Origin: an uncultured Candidatus Poseidoniales archaeon
GTDB taxonomy: Archaea > Thermoplasmatota > Poseidoniia > Poseidoniales > Thalassarchaeaceae
Reading direction: 5' to 3'
Length of the DNA stretch: 64,000 nucleotides
NCBI GenBank assembly: GCA_902511005.1
Contig: CABXDN010000003.1
Coordinates: forward strand, 62,001-126,000
This document shows, piece after piece, positions 54,201-63,700 of the stretch. The notes under the pieces were generated by a model that saw only the letters and a program-made list of their open reading frames with translations, made no database searches and was not told the DNA's origin. The position numbers and the translations under genes were made by a program. How positions within the stretch are numbered: position 1 is the stretch's first letter; each line of letters starts with the position of its first letter.

Positions 54201-56395
54201 TGGAAGATCCAATCACTGATGAGGAAAGAGTTGAATTGAGATGGACTCGTATTAATTCACCTCAGTTGAATAATGATGGCCTACTTCTAACGGGACAGAC
54301 TCTTAACGATGCTTATGGGGTAGTTAACACACGAATAATAACATCTAGCTCAGACAATTTAATGGGCATATTTGGAAACAATGCAGAAACCTCGTCTCAA
54401 CCGATAGTGAACTTTAATTGGCCCAATAGAGATATTATCTGGACTACTGATGATTGTTTAGATTCAGGCTCAATCGAGGACAAGTGGGATGTTTGTATGT
54501 GGTCAGAAAATGTCTGGGATGTTGAAATAAGTTCTGACCCCTCTGAATTAACTTTCGTACCATCTCAATCATTTAATACAAATTATCAGATAAATGCAAT
54601 TCAATTGCCTGGAGAATCTGATATAGTGGTTATCGACGTACAAGATGTTCCTAATAATTGGTTTATTGATGCTGGCTTTGCAGGTACATATCAACATACG
54701 ACTACATTAATAGAAAATCAAATGAATAATTTCGATCTGTTCATTCGAGCGCCTAGTTTACTTCAAGTGAATGAAGATCAAGAATTTTGGGTAACGTTGT
54801 CAATTACTTCATCAACTAAAGATGAAGCATCTATTATAAAATCAATTAAGATAAATCTTGTGAATGATGGCGACTGGAATGATGATGATTCTGATGGCAT
54901 ATCAGATGAACAAGACCTATGTCAATTCGGCGCTGAAGACTGGACATCAACTCCTCTTAATGATCATGATAGCGATGGATGTAGAGATTCTTCAGAAGAC
55001 ACAGACGACGATAATGATGGTTATTTAGACTCAGATGATTTATGTCCATTCGGTCAAATTGGATTAATTTTAGACAATGATGGAGATGGTTGTGACGATA
55101 TAGCAGAAGATATTGATAATGATGGCGATGGTGTAGTAAATAGTAATGATTTATGCCCTGATGGAGCCCAATATTGGGGAGAATTTGCAATCGATAACGA
55201 TAATGATGGTTGCCGAGATGCCGATGAAGACGATAATGATGATAACGACCCTTATCTGGATAGCGATGATGCTTGCAGTTCAGGTTATTCTTGGTGGGAC
55301 GATTTATATTTCGACCATGATAATGACGGTTGTCATGATGTATTTGACGATAATGACGATGATAATGACGGTATTCTCGATCGCGACGATTCTTGTCCGC
55401 AAGGCCTTGTCCTTTGGATTTCAAGCCCAGCAACAGATCAAGATGGAGATGGGTGTCATGACTCGACTGAAGATGATGATATAGATAACGATGGTATTTT
55501 GAATCAATTTGACCAATGTTCAATGGGACTTAATGGATGGATTTCTACGACATTAAATGATTGGGATTCAGACGGTTGTAACGATCTTCTCGAAGATATC
55601 GACGACGATAATGATGGATATTTGGACGTAAATGATAATTGTATTAGAAGCCCAATGTATACAACTCAGGGAGGTTCAGATGGAGATTTAGATAATGACG
55701 GTTGTTTGGATAATTCTGAAGACCAGGATATAGACAATGATGGAATAATGAATGACAACGATAATTGCCAAGACAACCCTTCGTTAGATTGGGTCTCATC
55801 AATCGCAGAAGATGCGGATAGAGACGGCTGTCATGATGAAAATGAAGATGCAGATGACGATAATGACGGTGTTTTGGATACATTTGATTTATGCCCCAAC
55901 AGTATAGAAAGCGGATTAGATTTAGATAATGATGGTTGTATTGATGACATAGAAGATTTTGATGATGATGGTGACGGAATACCCGATTCAAAGGATAGCT
56001 GTCCAAATGGCTTGACTAATTGGCAATCTTCTAAGTCAACAGACTTGGATAGAGATGGATGTATGGACTCAATTGAAGATGATAGCGTTGAGAGGAGTAT
56101 TTTCCAACTTATGTCTTCTAGTTCAGTAGTTACAGCCGGAGTCTTTGGTATGACTATGATCTTACTTGCTGGTTTAGTTTTGATTCAAAGAAATAAACCA
56201 AGAGTAGGAGGTTTTTCCGATGACACTGCAGAGGTAGATGCAATGTATGCAAATCGTTCCCCTGTGTGGGGAGAGAATCGCACCAAGGAAAAGTTAGACG
56301 ACTTAACTAAAGTAGGATATTCACCTGAAGTCGCTCTCGCAATTATAGAAAATGAAAAGAAAATAATTGATTCTTCTAATGAAAATCAATTATGA
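51242..56395 (+). CDS. Giant surface protein with propeller-like N-half and TSP3-type repeats
   Basis: 1717 residues. Hydrophobic signal-like helix at residues 16-36. The N-half has repeated HIVW/IHVVW strand pairs (for example IHLVWIENG, THIVWAITD, IHVVWVDTYD, VIVVWEDTRG, VHVVWVDGRD), a propeller-type fold, and a middle segment resembling VWA/beta-domain pieces. Residues about 1207-1615 hold ten repeats with DxDxDGCxD..ED.DDDNDGxxDxxDxC, the Ca-binding thrombospondin type 3 pattern. A membrane helix near residue 1635 and a 60-residue charged cytoplasmic tail end it. Likely a cell-surface adhesin or a sensor. ATG 51209 is an alternative start. Confidence 0.82.
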   Translation: MSSRKLTLENKHKSRVSIALITLMIISVAVPMMPNNSPILEYNEERYHTANGTLDDTSTSTLLSNLNTSNPIEVSGVMDDSQRVHLVWIENGTNPQLYYALISTSGVDTVLIASTPVGQNSSTAMSSPSLVIDSNYRTHIVWAITDTEILYTLLDSSLDDQDGSAGDIASMTLVSTYTIAVGTGVRNEPDIAIDSFDGIHVVWVDTYDAQSTFFGASLIYYAMFAFNTSGANSLSTMINNTIITPAIGYKGSPAISMGVNNTVIVVWEDTRGSLIEYVGLIDSSGSMTTEWLDMCAVFYGGNLSSGEYFQGVKPMLESASITVLETLYAISGQMSFASGQKNCEDAYEIGGYGDGPRDLSLGQNSTDTSGGIRALSDVMYNGSSYNIPSDWGYNSEMWGPGSTWACLSWRDNSGSIPGNPATPNDHQWNPNATRLIIPVSDEGPFGGDPSQESDDNQSIVEAHDACTKAGIIPIAIAGTSAYGPSTNTAGGSDSMVRSHMMDLVQCPGTTIGTYQRTCDDSTWGTKDAEGEMYLYPSNNMANFEGDFESGSLTNGWAASSTSNSPWTVETGNNGLVYSNVNLCDIGGTAGNPSFHSLNCTWYHPPALAFVELTVTVDNWPSEFSMDVILPNGTVDSYNSSDVSNYYNAVLTSYTDTGNYTIYLNDTYGDGGSSVSVDYPYVHQVNPPSTPISGTYSAQSGDISNGESSSLEFVGILADGIVSFSYNISSEANYDFLQFYIDGIQLAQWSGSQNGNFTTPVSLGQHTLMWKYVKDGSVSSGLDAAWIDDVIVPVANYTEELNALVNQIVSLTTGSGSTETFLTVLNPYSMLNSPRSGWSIGMPAITVDEETGEYIEDIGPSLDYVWQDDLGWSTIGHFVLVNDTRLTSGHGWSVNPEVNVDDSGNVHVVWVDGRDSMPGKGAPSQLHYMQLDLSRAGVLDGEADGLDLNQVAVVTNSAVPGSDMTYGANPRVDFDNDGSIHITWFESMEDPITDEERVELRWTRINSPQLNNDGLLLTGQTLNDAYGVVNTRIITSSSDNLMGIFGNNAETSSQPIVNFNWPNRDIIWTTDDCLDSGSIEDKWDVCMWSENVWDVEISSDPSELTFVPSQSFNTNYQINAIQLPGESDIVVIDVQDVPNNWFIDAGFAGTYQHTTTLIENQMNNFDLFIRAPSLLQVNEDQEFWVTLSITSSTKDEASIIKSIKINLVNDGDWNDDDSDGISDEQDLCQFGAEDWTSTPLNDHDSDGCRDSSEDTDDDNDGYLDSDDLCPFGQIGLILDNDGDGCDDIAEDIDNDGDGVVNSNDLCPDGAQYWGEFAIDNDNDGCRDADEDDNDDNDPYLDSDDACSSGYSWWDDLYFDHDNDGCHDVFDDNDDDNDGILDRDDSCPQGLVLWISSPATDQDGDGCHDSTEDDDIDNDGILNQFDQCSMGLNGWISTTLNDWDSDGCNDLLEDIDDDNDGYLDVNDNCIRSPMYTTQGGSDGDLDNDGCLDNSEDQDIDNDGIMNDNDNCQDNPSLDWVSSIAEDADRDGCHDENEDADDDNDGVLDTFDLCPNSIESGLDLDNDGCIDDIEDFDDDGDGIPDSKDSCPNGLTNWQSSKSTDLDRDGCMDSIEDDSVERSIFQLMSSSSVVTAGVFGMTMILLAGLVLIQRNKPRVGGFSDDTAEVDAMYANRSPVWGENRTKEKLDDLTKVGYSPEVALAIIENEKKIIDSSNENQL
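54862..56088 (+). repeat. Ten TSP3-type Asp-rich coding repeats
   Basis: Each unit of about 40 codons has DxDxDGCxD, ED, DDDNDGxxDxxDxC and a Trp-containing link. Matching units are DHDSDGC, DNDGDGC, DNDNDGC, DHDNDGC, DQDGDGC, DWDSDGC, DLDNDGC, DADRDGC, DLDNDGC and DLDRDGC. DNA is rich in gat/gac. In metazoan thrombospondins such repeats bind dozens of Ca ions; the same is expected here. The last unit runs into the membrane helix. Confidence 0.85.
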
Positions 56396-56443
56396 ATCAT
56401 TTTCTTAACCTCTAGGGGCTACTGAAGCATGAGGAAGTTGACC

Positions 56444-57088
56444 ATGCGGGCAGTTAGAGTTGAATGCGCGACCTCTTCAATAAGTCATGATTTTCGAGTC
56501 CGGAAAGCACTCGAGTTCGTCAGCTGGGATTACCGTGGAAATCTGGGGATTATCGATGGAAAACTTAGATTAATGATTGAATGTATTACTACAGACTCGC
56601 AATGCTTGCCTCCCGGATTCAGCATTGGAGGCATCTCAGTTGTAGAGGTATTAGAGGAATGGACATCGGACTACTTAACGCATCATCTATTAGTTCTAGA
56701 ATTTAATTCTGAAATCATAAGAGATTTCTTTTCAGGGAATGATTTGTGCATTCTTGCAGGAACTAATTTAACCTCCTCAGGACTTGTTCTACAGTTTTCG
56801 GGCAGACAGTCATCTATTGTTAAAATATTAAATGCAATTCAAACAGAGATGCCATTTGAAAGAATAACAAGGGCGAAGAAATCTAAGGGTATTTCCAATA
56901 TTAGTACGACTCTGCAACAGCATCGAATTATCAAAGTGGCGCATACAAATGGATGGTATGAAGTGCCAAAAAAGACTTCAATAAGAGATATTGCTGCGAA
57001 ATTAGGATTATCCAAATCTACTGTCGCCGAACAACTTGTAAAGGCCGAAGGAGAAATTGTCAGAGGCTTCCTTAACAATTCAAAATGA
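56444..57088 (+). CDS. Bacterio-opsin-activator type HTH regulator
   Basis: About 214 residues. The N-terminal part is mixed alpha/beta without known ligand motif. The C-terminal HTH_10 region reads LQQHRIIKVAHTNGWYEVPKKTSIRDIAAKLGLSKSTVAEQLVKAEGEI, the Bat-type DNA-binding domain. ATG 56444 is preceded by gagg eight bases upstream and is preferred over ATG 56429. It follows the giant surface gene by 48 bases and could regulate it; that is inference. Confidence 0.85.
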   Translation: MRAVRVECATSSISHDFRVRKALEFVSWDYRGNLGIIDGKLRLMIECITTDSQCLPPGFSIGGISVVEVLEEWTSDYLTHHLLVLEFNSEIIRDFFSGNDLCILAGTNLTSSGLVLQFSGRQSSIVKILNAIQTEMPFERITRAKKSKGISNISTTLQQHRIIKVAHTNGWYEVPKKTSIRDIAAKLGLSKSTVAEQLVKAEGEIVRGFLNNSK

Positions 57089-57148
57089 ATCATATTTAGT
57101 CTACTTTCTTAGGTAAGAAATACTCCGCTCAAATCAAGAGAGATTTTT

Positions 57149-57574
57149 ATGTCCGTAATTCCAGCAACAACATTACAGCAATTTATTGGTATGGATGATT
57201 ATGAAAAAAGATTAGCAATTGACCGCATCGCTAGAGAATTAGGAATATCTAGTGCCGCTATCGAAGCAGAGATAAATGACTTTGAGAAAGACGGTTTTTC
57301 ATCAAAAAATGATATTGTTCAATCTGAAATTCCCGAAGCAAAGTCAAACTTTACAGAGAATCAAGAGTCCCGAGAAGGCTCCCCTAAATTCATAAATGAT
57401 GCACATAAATATCGATTTACTTATGATCCAAGTAGGGATGCTAAAGAACGCCAATCCAAAGTCAATCAGGCAATTCTTTGCCCGCATTGCAATGTAGGGA
57501 TAGGAATACCCCCCATCCGTCCAATAAAAGTCATGTGCCCTTCATGTCGAATCGAATCATTATTTGAAAATTAA
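57149..57574 (+). CDS. HTH-like / zinc-ribbon protein
   Basis: 141 residues. The first 50 residues look like a helical HTH (FIGMDDYEKRLAIDRIARELGISSAAIEAEINDFEK). A Ser/Asn-rich linker leads to a C-terminal zinc ribbon with CPHC and CPSC separated by 18 residues. Probably a nucleic-acid-binding protein. No named family. It is convergent with the DUF373 gene. Confidence 0.65.
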   Translation: MSVIPATTLQQFIGMDDYEKRLAIDRIARELGISSAAIEAEINDFEKDGFSSKNDIVQSEIPEAKSNFTENQESREGSPKFINDAHKYRFTYDPSRDAKERQSKVNQAILCPHCNVGIGIPPIRPIKVMCPSCRIESLFEN

Positions 57575-58699
57575 TCAAACTCCCCAAAATTTGTTATTGG
57601 AGAGCTCCTCTTCTTCTTTAGTTATCGACTCAACAGCCGTCTTCAGTAAATAGTATAGTACAAGAGTAAATAACGGTAAAGACCAGTCTTTTGAAACCGT
57701 ATCAAAGTTCACTATATATGATTGAGAATCAAGAATTAGAATTAACACTCCAAGTGAGGCATCAGCAATAGTATAAACAATCGCACCTCTACCAAATAGA
57801 ATCATCGATCTGCCAGTATATGTCCCTTCTCCCCATCTAACAATGCCTATTGCTAGAGCGAATGAGAATACGGCCACAACAAGCCATTGTAACGCCTCAC
57901 CTATTGCAGTCGTCCAGATGAATGCATTCGAGGAGCCACTATATGCTTCAACATCAGAGAAAACTTGAAACATCGTAATACCTGCTAAGAAAACAGAAAA
58001 TATTGACATTGCCCATAACATAGATGAAAATATGCCTTTTTGCGCACTATCTCTTAGATCTACCATCAATCTCTCCAATTGTTCTTCCCAACCTAGCCCC
58101 TTAGAAAGAATCCAAATCCCCACTAATAATGGCATTATTCCAATTAATACCTTCCCATTAGGTAAAATTAAACCAAGTCCAATAATCATTAAAAATATAG
58201 AAATTGGTACTAATAACCTTGCCCTCCAACGGGGGTCATCAATGGCCTTAGCGATATAATAATACGTAGATTCGATACCTTTTGATTGTCTAACAATTAT
58301 TTTTTCGACATGATCTACTCGAATTCGAGATGTAATAATCGGCATTGAAGCTTCGTCATCTGCCCCATCCGTGACGAGAATAGCAACATCTGGTTGAAAT
58401 TCTTTAATCACCTCATCTAATTGGCTTGCTATGGCTCTATCACTTCTCGGACCTACGCGGACATCTCCTGTGAGTATGGCCACCTCTACTTCATCATTTG
58501 AGTCAACATTCTCAATTAATCTGTCATAGTGGTGTAAAGCACCTAGAATTGCATTTGTATCAGATTCTTCTGGATCTGCAATTCCAAGTTTTATTGCTGC
58601 CGTAATGGTAGGTTTGCGACCTAATACTGGCCCCCTTATTGCTGCTTTAACGCCAAGGTCGTTATCTCTATCAACTGTTAGAACTAATGTCCGCACCAT
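57575..58699 (-). CDS. DUF373 archaeal membrane protein
   Basis: 374 residues. The N-terminal soluble domain has VRTLVLTVDRDNDLG, PEESDTNAILGALHHYD, ILTGD and AILVTDGADDEASMPII, the DUF373 pattern. About six membrane helices follow (from residue 180). DUF373 is confined to archaea and of unknown function; the Asp-rich loops suggest metal or nucleotide binding. Its 5' side faces the priL gene. Confidence 0.9.
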   Translation of the reverse strand: MVRTLVLTVDRDNDLGVKAAIRGPVLGRKPTITAAIKLGIADPEESDTNAILGALHHYDRLIENVDSNDEVEVAILTGDVRVGPRSDRAIASQLDEVIKEFQPDVAILVTDGADDEASMPIITSRIRVDHVEKIIVRQSKGIESTYYYIAKAIDDPRWRARLLVPISIFLMIIGLGLILPNGKVLIGIMPLLVGIWILSKGLGWEEQLERLMVDLRDSAQKGIFSSMLWAMSIFSVFLAGITMFQVFSDVEAYSGSSNAFIWTTAIGEALQWLVVAVFSFALAIGIVRWGEGTYTGRSMILFGRGAIVYTIADASLGVLILILDSQSYIVNFDTVSKDWSLPLFTLVLYYLLKTAVESITKEEEELSNNKFWGV

Positions 58700-58769
58700 T
58701 CGAGTTCACCTCCAATAGAATAGTCTTAACGAAAGTTACCTATGAAGAATTGTCTTAATTGTATGTATT

Positions 58770-59915
58770 TCATTCAGTTTTATCCGTAATTACAGTCCCG
58801 CCAGTTTCTTGAAAGCGACGTCTCTGTTTTGCTTTCAGATATTTCAGAGGATGTGTAAGCCATTCTTGATCACAAAGTCGGTCATCCCCTGGAGAAACAG
58901 GACATCTTGCACTTGTTTTTAGAGCGGCACATCCATGAGGCGTATATTTTCCTTCGAATATTTGATTAATCTGATAACTTGTAGTATCCGCATTGTAATC
59001 TGGAGCATTGGCAAAGAATCCACAAGTCTGTTCTTGACTCAATCCCATTGCTAGAGACATGGACGCCAAGAAAAGTCGGCCAGTATGATTCACGTTCACA
59101 CCCTGACTTAATTCACCTACTGCCGACTCAAAACAGGGAGGCCAATCTGCTCTAATGGAGGCATTCATAGGCATCTCTTCCTTTACTTGTTCAGATAGCA
59201 ATTTGGTAACTCTTTCAACCGGATCAATGAATAATTGTGCGAATGAATCATCCATCTTATTCATTCTTTCAACACAGCTATTTGTTAAATCTTCACGGAT
59301 TCTTTCTTTAATCAATCTTGCAGTTCGTTTCCTACTCGATTCACCTGCGCCTGAATTCATACATACCCAACCTTCTTTTAATGGCCTATTTATTAACCTC
59401 CAATAATTCCCTGAAATACGTGGACACAACTCTATAAAATCACTAATTGGAACCCAATAAGTCACCTCTCCTCCGGCTCTTTCTCTTACTTCTTTAATGT
59501 CGGAAAGGTAAGATCTTGCTAAAATATCAAAATTTTCCTTATCCATTCCAAATAATTGATCAGCCCTACTAGCTTCCCCCTCTACCCATCGCGCCAATAA
59601 TCTTTCATTAAATGAAGCACATACTACTAACATCGCATAAAAAAACGACAGCGATTCAGTCATTTTTCCAAGATCTGATGACAAATCAATTGTGGTAGCA
59701 CTATCGACCCCTTCCTTATGCATCACTGATTCCAATAGCCTAACTCTTCCTCTTGATCTCACTTCTTCCAGCCAATGAGCTTCAATTAGGTCCTCTACCG
59801 TTATTCCATTTTTTTCAAGAATTACTCTAAGAAATGTAGCTCCTTGAGGAAGGAAAGGATACCTAGCCATTAACGCCTCATCATCGATGCTCGGTTTGGT
59901 GAGCGGCGTCGGCAT
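58770..59915 (-). CDS. priL: DNA primase large subunit
   Basis: 381 residues. The C-terminal domain has the four Fe-S cysteines: in WPPCFES, HGCAAL, ARCPV and RLCDQ, with GRLFLASMSLAMGLSQEQ and YNADTTSYQINQIFEGKYTPHGC. This 4Fe-4S cluster is the PriL hallmark. PriL with PriS makes RNA/DNA primers in archaea; PriS is not in the window. Beside mptE and polD, so it belongs to a replication neighbourhood. Confidence 0.93.
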   Translation of the reverse strand: MPTPLTKPSIDDEALMARYPFLPQGATFLRVILEKNGITVEDLIEAHWLEEVRSRGRVRLLESVMHKEGVDSATTIDLSSDLGKMTESLSFFYAMLVVCASFNERLLARWVEGEASRADQLFGMDKENFDILARSYLSDIKEVRERAGGEVTYWVPISDFIELCPRISGNYWRLINRPLKEGWVCMNSGAGESSRKRTARLIKERIREDLTNSCVERMNKMDDSFAQLFIDPVERVTKLLSEQVKEEMPMNASIRADWPPCFESAVGELSQGVNVNHTGRLFLASMSLAMGLSQEQTCGFFANAPDYNADTTSYQINQIFEGKYTPHGCAALKTSARCPVSPGDDRLCDQEWLTHPLKYLKAKQRRRFQETGGTVITDKTE

Positions 59916-59981
59916 ATTACTGTCATGAACGACGAGGGTTCTTCAATACTCACCGTCTCCTTCCACTGGAGACGAGGTCTA

Positions 59982-60737
59982 ATGTCAACAAATATTGGAA
60001 TCCTCGCTGTTGATAAAAAATTAATCATGATACAGGATGAGGTAAGGAAATTTTTTGAGTGGGACATGAAATCTGATCTAGATAGCGCTCTAGAGATGTT
60101 GTCTTTTGTCGAGGGCTATCCAATTGATATATGGAAGAGGCCACAAAGATTAGTTACTCTAGCAAATTTACGTAGGAGACTAGTGTTACGAGATACAAGA
60201 ATAGCGGTTCTTGGTGCAGCAGTTGAAGAATCCGAGGTCATATCAATCTTAGATTCTTCAACACTATTAGTCGCAGCAGATGGGGCAGTAGGCGTACTTT
60301 CTTCATTATCTGAATCAATCTCTGAAAGGGCATGGGCTCGTCTTGTTTGTATTGTTAGTGATGCCGACGGAGGGGAGGGGACAATTGAAGCGGTAAAAAG
60401 AGGAATACCTGTAATATTACATGCCCATGGAGATAATTTTGAGTCATGGAAAACTCTTTTAGACACTGCATCTAGAAATTCATTCCCTCCTAGATTAGTG
60501 CTTACTCATCAAACACCCGGTGAAATTAATGGAATGTATAATCCAGGAGGTTTTACTGACGGCGACCGCGCAATTTGCTTTTTACTAGCATTGGGCGTAC
60601 CGATTGAAAAAATTTCTTTACTAGGAACTCGGACAGATATAGTGGGAAAATGGTCAGGAGTAACCAAACCTGCTGAGAAAATAATCAAGTTAGAATGGAT
60701 GGCTAAAGTTTTAGATATTATAGGCATAGAATACTAA
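59982..60737 (+). CDS. mptE: 6-hydroxymethyl-7,8-dihydropterin pyrophosphokinase MptE-like
   Basis: About 251 residues. VAADGAVGVL, IVSDADGGEGTIEAVKRGIPVILHAHGDNFESW, LTHQTPGEINGMYNPGGFTDGDRAICFLLALG follow the archaeal MptE pattern (formerly DUF115). It attaches pyrophosphate to the pterin in archaeal folate/methanopterin biosynthesis. ATG 59982 follows gaggt six bases earlier; the frame opens at 59925, close to the divergent priL start. Folate-type cofactors are needed by PurN and PurH in the window. Confidence 0.9.
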   Translation: MSTNIGILAVDKKLIMIQDEVRKFFEWDMKSDLDSALEMLSFVEGYPIDIWKRPQRLVTLANLRRRLVLRDTRIAVLGAAVEESEVISILDSSTLLVAADGAVGVLSSLSESISERAWARLVCIVSDADGGEGTIEAVKRGIPVILHAHGDNFESWKTLLDTASRNSFPPRLVLTHQTPGEINGMYNPGGFTDGDRAICFLLALGVPIEKISLLGTRTDIVGKWSGVTKPAEKIIKLEWMAKVLDIIGIEY

Positions 60738-63700
60738 TCACAAGAAATCGCCTAAAGTCATCACAGTGACACGATCATTATTGAATAATGAATCAGTACT
60801 CTCAGTTAACCATTTAACCCGCTGTTCTGTATACATATCAACTCCATAATTTTGAATAATTCCTTCTGTAACTTTGATGTATTTTCTCACGGCTCCCTCA
60901 GAAACAGTTAGTATGACATTTCCTCCGCATTCAGTAGTATCTTCCCCTCTTCTAGCAGACAACCCACCAATTTCTAATTTACGTCTTTGAATACATTTTC
61001 CTGCCAGAGGCATTCTTCTATATTTTTCTCCGCATTTCACACATCTAACTTTCTGTCTAGTAAATGCTACAAGATTTCCTCTTAAATCTGGTAAAAAATG
61101 AGACTCAATAACTTGTGAAGCCACCTTTTCGACCCTAACGCTCCTCAATAAACTTCCAATAGCCAATTGCCCATTCATCTTATCTTCCATTGATTTCAAG
61201 GTTTTATATGAGGAATTAGTAGGCCCTGCGTCCAAATTTCCTGATTCATGAGTCCACCCATATCCTCGTAAATCTCCTATGGTGCCCAAACGAGACTCTA
61301 CTGTTTCCACGAGATTACTAAGTTCATTAGGATGTGGTTGCTTGAGTGTTTCCTCGTAAAATCTTCTTGAATAATTATGCGAACAATCCACATTAAGAGC
61401 CTCTTTATCTATTTCACTAGGATTTAATCTAGTAGTTAGAACAAGGGGCGCATCCATTCTCCCACCTCTCCCCGAGGGTAAGATATGTTTTGAAAAATTT
61501 AGCAAACCATCCATTAGCATCAGTATACTATCTTCGTCTCCATCGCAATTCCTTCTTTTTGCAGCATGGAAAAGTGGATGCGCGTATCCTGCAGAGGCTT
61601 TCGTCCAGCCAATTATTCGACACAAAACCCCTCCAGAGGTATGAGGAGCAAGTCCTATTGCCAATGAGCCAACAATATCTTCAACACTTTTGACATTATA
61701 AAAAGGCTTCATTTTATAGAATCTAACTAATAGGTCATCTACAAAATTACAAGTCGAGATCAGATGTTCTTCAGCATTTAGAGAGGGTATAATATCTTGA
61801 GGGAATAATTCTAAAATTTGGTCGTCTGATGATAATTTTTCGCCAAAAACATCTTTTTCATAACCTAAGTCGTATAATTTCTTCCAAGAAGTATATATTT
61901 CCTTAGGCTTGAAATGAGTAACTGGAACATCAATCATATCGTATCTCGAGGTTCCATCTCGGAATACAGAAACTCCATGTTTACCACGAAGAATACCTTT
62001 TTCAATAGGTTCTGGCGTTTGGCCTACTGAGAGCAACTCTTTCTGCGCCTTGATCATTTTAGGTAATCTATCTAAGCCCAATGATCTTCTTTTCACTTCC
62101 AGTAATTTATCTAATTCGACAGTGGTTCTTTCTCCTTTCCTTCTCCTATTATTGCTCCCTCTAGATTTCCTCTCAATCGTTTTACCGCCACACTCTGTAG
62201 CTTCACCCGCTAGAATTCTATTGTGACAAATAAGATTAGGGGACTCTTTTCCACACTCTTGACAAATCCTTCTTCCCATTTCAACTCGAATTCTTCCTTT
62301 ACTAGCAGCCTGTATTAGTAATTTCTGTGAACCACCATTTTCACCAATAGGATATAACGCATGAGTTACTGGTTTCAATTCTCTTCTTGCTGATTTTTCC
62401 GGTCTACCCATCCTAGCTCCAATTCTACAAGGTACAGAATCTTCCCATCTAAAATTTGAAACTTTTCTCACGATCCAAAGGCTTCTTTCCACTTCATTTT
62501 CATCGATTAGAATTTTTGATTTAGATAATTCTTCGATATTATCTGTTCCACTGTCTACAATCTTCATTGCTGCCTTTTCTCCAGCCTTTTCAGTTTCCTG
62601 GATATTCATTCCAGCCTGCCGCGCCGCAGTAGTCGCTACAATCCTTTCTAGATCTCTTTCGTGTTCTAATTCTTCAACACGTTTAGATTCGTGATTAATT
62701 ATTGAATAAGCGTTTTGTATTTTTTGAACTCTTTGTTCAATATGTGATTCAACATCTGTTTTTTTCCTGATATTTTGTTGATGAGTTTCTAATCCAAGTC
62801 CTTCTAAGAGTGATTCCCAATTTTTTTCGATAATTATATTCCCCTCTTCATGAAAATGCTCTACCCCCAGAGTCATCAGAGATGATTTTAGCACTCCATT
62901 ATTTTTAACATCCGTCCATCTTGGCCATTTTTTAGATATTTGAAGTGGCAATTCATTTTCCTTTAGAGCATCTTCACGCGGCCAACTTGATGCTACTTGA
63001 GGTATACAAATACTCCCATCGACAATTTTTGAATTTGTTAAGTGATGAATCATCACAGGTATGAATGTCATTGGTAAATCGGACCACCATAGATTCCATG
63101 GTGGAGGAATAGCGGTTCCATATTCTAATGATATTAATTTTATTTTTTCCCAATCTAATTCTAATTCTCGGAGATGCATTACCCATTTACGTTTCCTCCA
63201 TTTCCTATCTAATGGATTTTCGCCACCTCTCTTTATTGCCCCATTAAACGGCAACCCATCTGGTAACGAACTTCGTTCTATACCCAATATATTAGCAAAA
63301 TTTTGTACTTTCATAGGCATATCCAAAGATTCAACTAAATCTGAAGCCCACCAATCTTTATTATACGCCGAAGGCACTAAATTTTTATTATTTTCAAGGA
63401 ATTCGCCGTAACCAATCAATATTTCCCCAGCATCCCAAATAGATTTGACATTAGAGACATTTAATCTCCAGTCTTCCAGATTTCTAATTTTTCGGAATCC
63501 TCCATCTTCCATTAATACGGTGGGACCATCTATTTCTGAGCAAGGAGTTACCGCACACGCTTTCCCAGGTCTTTCGATTTTCATCTGTGTACCTACTGCT
63601 AGAAATCCTCCCATGGCTTCCATTGTGATCGGATTCATCCCTGCTGCAGCTAAACCGGTAATCCGACTTCTTCCATATCTAAGTCTGAATCCGCCGGGTT

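Noticed and set aside
55146-55484. Met/Ile-rich plus-strand open frame inside the TSP3 region
   Set aside because: Another frame of the same repeats; its composition (long runs of Met, Ile, Thr) is an artefact of gat/gac repeats.
54957-55523. Long minus-strand open frame rich in His, Asn and Tyr
   Set aside because: It is the antisense of the Asp-rich TSP3 repeats (gat/gac become atc/gtc); low-complexity composition shows it is a shadow, not a gene.
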